Source of the DNA: Chara braunii
Lineage: Eukaryota; Streptophyta; Charophyceae; Charales; Characeae
Direction: 5' to 3'
Length of the DNA stretch: 22,270 bases
Assembly: GCA_003427395.1 (NCBI GenBank)
Contig: BFEA01000076.1
Location: 287,371 to 309,640, forward strand
Shown here one piece after another: positions 19,386 to 22,270 of this stretch; within the stretch, counting starts at the first letter, position 1, and each line of letters begins with the position of its first letter. The notes below the pieces were generated by a model. That model saw only the letters and a list, made by a program, of their open reading frames with translations, had not been told where the DNA came from and ran no database searches. The position numbers and the translations under genes were made by a program.

Positions 19386-20760
19386 CTAGGGCCTGCCCTG
19401 TGGCAAGCCTGGGTGCCATCCTCTTTGAGGTGGCCTTCCACCTCGTCGCTGTGGGGACCGACAAGAACCTTGATGATTTGGCGGGGGACCTTGACCCCTA
19501 CCTCCCACTTGGCGGTTCCCTTGCCTGCCAACCCCCTGTGCACCCAGTCCTCGGCCTCCCATGGCCTGGCCCCTTTGGCCCTGGCCTCCTCCTCTACCTT
19601 GCGGCCTCCCTCCAGCTGCGACAACAGCATAGGACCTCCCCTGTCCCACGTTACTGTCCTCCTCCTCAAGGCCCAACTCAATCTGACTATATGGGACCTC
19701 ATCTGTACCACCCTCCTCTAAGGTAAGGATCATGTGATCCTTGGCCCTGACTTGACCTGAGATGGTACGGCCTTTCCACTTCTTCCCCTTGTCTAAGTCC
19801 TTATGCCAGAAAGTGGTAACTGGCATGGACTTGGCCTCAAACAGCACCACCTCTCTACTGAGCGCATCGTACGTCATGGTGGGTTGTTGGGATTTGTCAA
19901 AGAAGTGGCCCCGCAGGGGCTCTGGCATGGCACGATAAAATAGCTGGACCAACTGGGACTCAGTCACCCCATGGTCCGGGACGGCCACTAGTTCGCCCAT
20001 CACTGCCTTGAGTGCCTTGGCACTCCTCCACTGTCGTGAGTGGATAGTTTGGAGCTTGTCAGAGGCTCTAACGCCTCTGCGAAGATCAGCGAACCGCTCC
20101 CTAAGGAGCTTGAAGAATTGAGGGAGAGGGGTAACCTTTGAATAAGCGACCATGTTGTTTTCACAACCGGCCGCTCGCGAGAGAGACCTAACGAAACTAA
20201 CCGCTTCGTCCTTGAGGGCTTGGAAGGCTACCAGGACCTGATCATCCTGTACGATGTGCTGTAAGTAAACGTAACTATTTACACTTGCCTCCCAGTTATC
20301 GAAGTTCTCGTCAGATTTCCCACCATATGCATCGGGGAACTTAAGTTTGACTGGTTCTTTGCGAGGTGTGGCCTCGCCCTCAGCAGCGGCTACTACTTTG
20401 GCGCCCTCAATGGCACCCTCACATAACTTCCCCACGTTGTCTCTCAACCGCCTGACTTCCCCTCCAACGTGGGTAACCATCTCGCGCGCAAAGTCCCAAA
20501 AACCGGACCGCATGGCGTTCAGGGCTACCTCTTGAGCTGTATTGGCTTGGCGTTCCTCCATCCAAGTTGCGCTCAACACCTCCAAGTACCCCAACACCTT
20601 ATCCCATTTGGCCTTGTCGTCTGCCTGAGCCTCCACCTCCTGCCTACAATCCTTCATCTTCGCCACCTCTGCGGTCAACCTGTTAACCTCATCCCTCCTT
20701 CTCTTCTTCTCCCTCTTCATTCTCAATTTCCACTCCAAGTTTTTCTCCTCCTCTCTTTCT
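19386..20760 (-). pseudogene. Retroelement C: gag capsid and basic region
   Basis: The main Gag frame. The visible open part from 20738 starts with TTG and its true sequence extends upstream in the same phase to about 20760. It opens with a charged coiled coil (KLRMKREKKRRRDEVNRLT), then an aliphatic helical part. The capsid core follows: LKFPDAYGGKSDENFDNW (F-x-G-x-x-D-x-x-x-x-W entry motif), LQHIVQDDQVLVAFQALK, FKLLRERFADLRRGV. A Gly/Arg/Gln-rich basic tail (GRGGGQGQRGQ) leads to the stop, as in RNA-binding nucleocapsid linkers. The frame ends with a TAG (19386-19388), 55 bases before the zinc knuckle. Confidence 0.85.
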
Positions 20761-21202
20761 TGTCTTCCATGGGGTCATCCATTGCTGCTAGCTCCTGGGC
20801 TAACGTATCGCTCTCATCCTGGGGCACATAGAACTCTGCCTCCTCATCCTCCCCCAGCGATAAATTAGCAATCCACTCATTGATCTTTTTCTCCATCTCT
20901 GCGTCTTCATCCTTCTTCGTGCCACTACTCCCCTCTCTACTTTTAATACGCATCGTCTCTTTTTCTTCTTCTGCTGCTGCTTCCTCTTCGGCAGACTTTC
21001 TCCTCTCTTCCTCCTCCTGCTGAACTCTCTTCATCTCCTCCTCCAGTTTCTTAATCTTCGCCGCCTTCTCCTCTGCGATAGTCTTTAACTTCGCCTGTTT
21101 CTGGAGCTCTTTCCTCTCTTTGTTTTCTCTCACTAAGGCGGCCATCTTCTCTTGCTGTTCCTGGGTATAGGGGCTAGTGCTCTTCCCACTACGCAAGTCC
21201 AC
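20723..21202 (-). pseudogene. Retroelement C: gag N-terminal coiled-coil segment
   Basis: A 159-codon frame, VDLRSGKSTSPYTQEQQEKM then long Glu/Lys/Arg heptads and an acidic part (ASLGEDEEAEFYVPQDE region near residues 110-130). The first codon is GTG (21200-21202). No ATG lies between it and the upstream in-frame TAG, so the ancestral start was probably ATG changed to GTG; a spliced leader is the alternative. It ends out of phase with the main gag frame: the phase change falls at about 20745-20765, where both frames read charged Glu/Lys/Arg codons. This N-terminal coiled coil probably serves self-assembly of Gag (inference). Confidence 0.7.
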
Positions 21203-21811
21203 TATGGTGATAGGTGCACAATCAGAATGATTCCACTCCTCACCACTTAGACCCTAACCCCTGACTGACACACCTACTGACTCAATCTAAGGACTCACAG
21301 AATCCTGACAGGGATCCTGCCAACTAGGGTCTCTAGCCTATACCTAACTATGGCTGTCACTACTAGACCTGTTGCTGATCAGGAGGCATTTAAGGAGATC
21401 CCCCGTAACTCCTCAGGAATTATTTAACGCCGCAGACAGGACGACACGATCAGCAGGTCTCTCAACACTTAGACGGCCTGTTGTGCAGCCCACAACTCGG
21501 ATTTTGGGCCTACCGTGCCACACCAAGCAGCCCGCCGGTCAGTACCGCTCCTTGGGAGGGTTCGTGTCCTCCGGGACAGTCGAGTCGTCAGACACAGTCT
21601 TTAGCCCTACTCAGCCCGTGTGGGTTTGGTCAACAAGGCCCTATCCTTCATCCACAGAGTACTATCACCTAGACAGAAGAGACTCGATGCAGAAAGAAGA
21701 GACAGACAGACTGGACTCAGCAAGTACCATAGGGCGTGTGCACATCCATAGGGCGAGGGGTAGGCTGAAGGCTTGGCGAGATTTTACCGGCTCCCGCTTG
21801 GTCTAAGTCTT

Positions 21812-21920
21812 GGTCAACGCCGGTCAACGCTGCGGTCAACCCCCGGTTAACCCCCGGTCAACTCCGATCAACGCCGGTGAACACCTCCGGTCAACACTCC
21901 CGGTCAACCCCTCGGTCAGC
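21812..21920 (-). promoter_or_regulatory. Cluster of ~10 TTGACC (W-box-like) motifs
   Basis: GGTCAAC occurs exactly six times on the plus strand (starting 21812, 21822, 21834, 21856, 21889, 21902), with four one-base variants between and after them. On the minus strand, the strand of the element C genes, these read GTTGACC, which contains the TTGAC[C/T] W-box recognised by plant WRKY factors. Spacing is 10-33 bases and separated by C/G-rich spacers, so it is also a decayed minisatellite. Confidence 0.6.
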
Positions 21921-22002
21921 CATGGCTGCCGGCTTCTCTTACCCTCACCAACCTTCTTCTTTGCTTCACCTTCCTCGCCTCCTTTCACCCTGCTGTCTTC
22001 TT

Positions 22003-22022
22003 TCTTTTTTTTTTTTTTTTTT
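22003..22022. repeat. Poly-T run
   Basis: An almost uninterrupted T run of about 18-20 bases within CT-rich sequence. On the minus strand it is poly-A. Confidence 0.85.
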
Positions 22023-22208
22023 GTTCGCCTCTTCTTCTTCCTCTCCTCGGCTATGGCTTCTCTCCCCCTTCTCAGTCTCTCCCTCTGTCAACTCTCTCTC
22101 CCTCCTTCGTCACTCCGTGGTCAAGCTCTGCGGCTATGACCGCAATCTTCTTCTTCGTGGAACTGCACGGCACAGTTCACAGGTACGTAACAGCCAAACT
22201 TGTATCGC

Positions 22209-22210
<2 letters not shown>

Positions 22211-22270
<60 letters not shown>
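22211..22270. repeat. (CT)n dinucleotide microsatellite
   Basis: An uninterrupted CT repeat of about 60 bases that runs to the right edge of the window, so its full length is not seen. Confidence 0.97.

Larger units (their letters stand above)
21203..22200 (-). other. Region upstream of element C gag (leader and possible 5' LTR)
   Basis: About 1 kb without a supported gene. In the minus orientation it should hold the primer-binding site and 5' LTR of element C. I did not find a convincing match to the 3' LTR segment at 14171-15154, nor a primer-binding site complementary to initiator tRNA-Met. It contains the TTGACC cluster and a poly-T run (about 22003-22022). Either the 5' LTR lies beyond the window or this belongs to another sequence into which C was joined. 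Confidence 0.4.

Overview
The window looks like repeat-rich nuclear DNA (heterochromatin or pericentromere-like) from a green-lineage eukaryote. Evidence: two different ~92-bp satellite arrays, at least three Ty3/gypsy-type LTR retroelement copies from two families, plant-style chromodomain pol sequence, and a short mitochondrial cox1 fragment whose protein is of the plant/streptophyte type. Element proteins that open with long Glu/Lys coiled coils resemble what I associate from memory with charophyte algae such as Chara. That is an impression, not a search result. I see no bacterial features.

Layout, left to right. 1-2441: satellite 1, broken at 2227-2393 by an antisense cox1 fragment (NUMT), then a GA-rich microsatellite. 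2510-5611 (minus strand): the decayed gag-protease part of retroelement B, with several stops and frameshifts and no recognisable reverse transcriptase. 5873-8998 (minus strand): a head-to-tail array of four diverged copies of a protein family I do not recognise; two have long open frames and two are broken. 9043-10467: satellite 2 (91-92 bp unit, with a three-unit higher-order repeat), then a long GAA/GAG microsatellite.

11205-13625 (plus strand): retroelement A, a 5'-truncated copy with integrase, a chromodomain in a shifted frame, and LTR-like sequence with a TATA box. 14080-21202 (minus strand): retroelement C, of the same family as A and facing it tail to tail. C carries gag, zinc knuckle, protease, RT, RNase H, integrase and chromodomain in the canonical Ty3/gypsy order. 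It is dead: it has a 94-bp tandem duplication, several small indels, in-frame stops, a Glu-to-Lys change at the integrase catalytic residue and no ATG at the gag start. 21203-22270 is the region upstream of gag, with a cluster of TTGACC (W-box-like) motifs, a poly-T run and a (CT)n tract reaching the window edge.

Elements A and C are comparative controls for each other: aligning them locates most of the lesions. The most novel item is the four-copy protein array at 5873-8998. It lies directly upstream of, and on the same strand as, the gag of element B, so it may be either a host gene cluster or extra reading frames of a large element.
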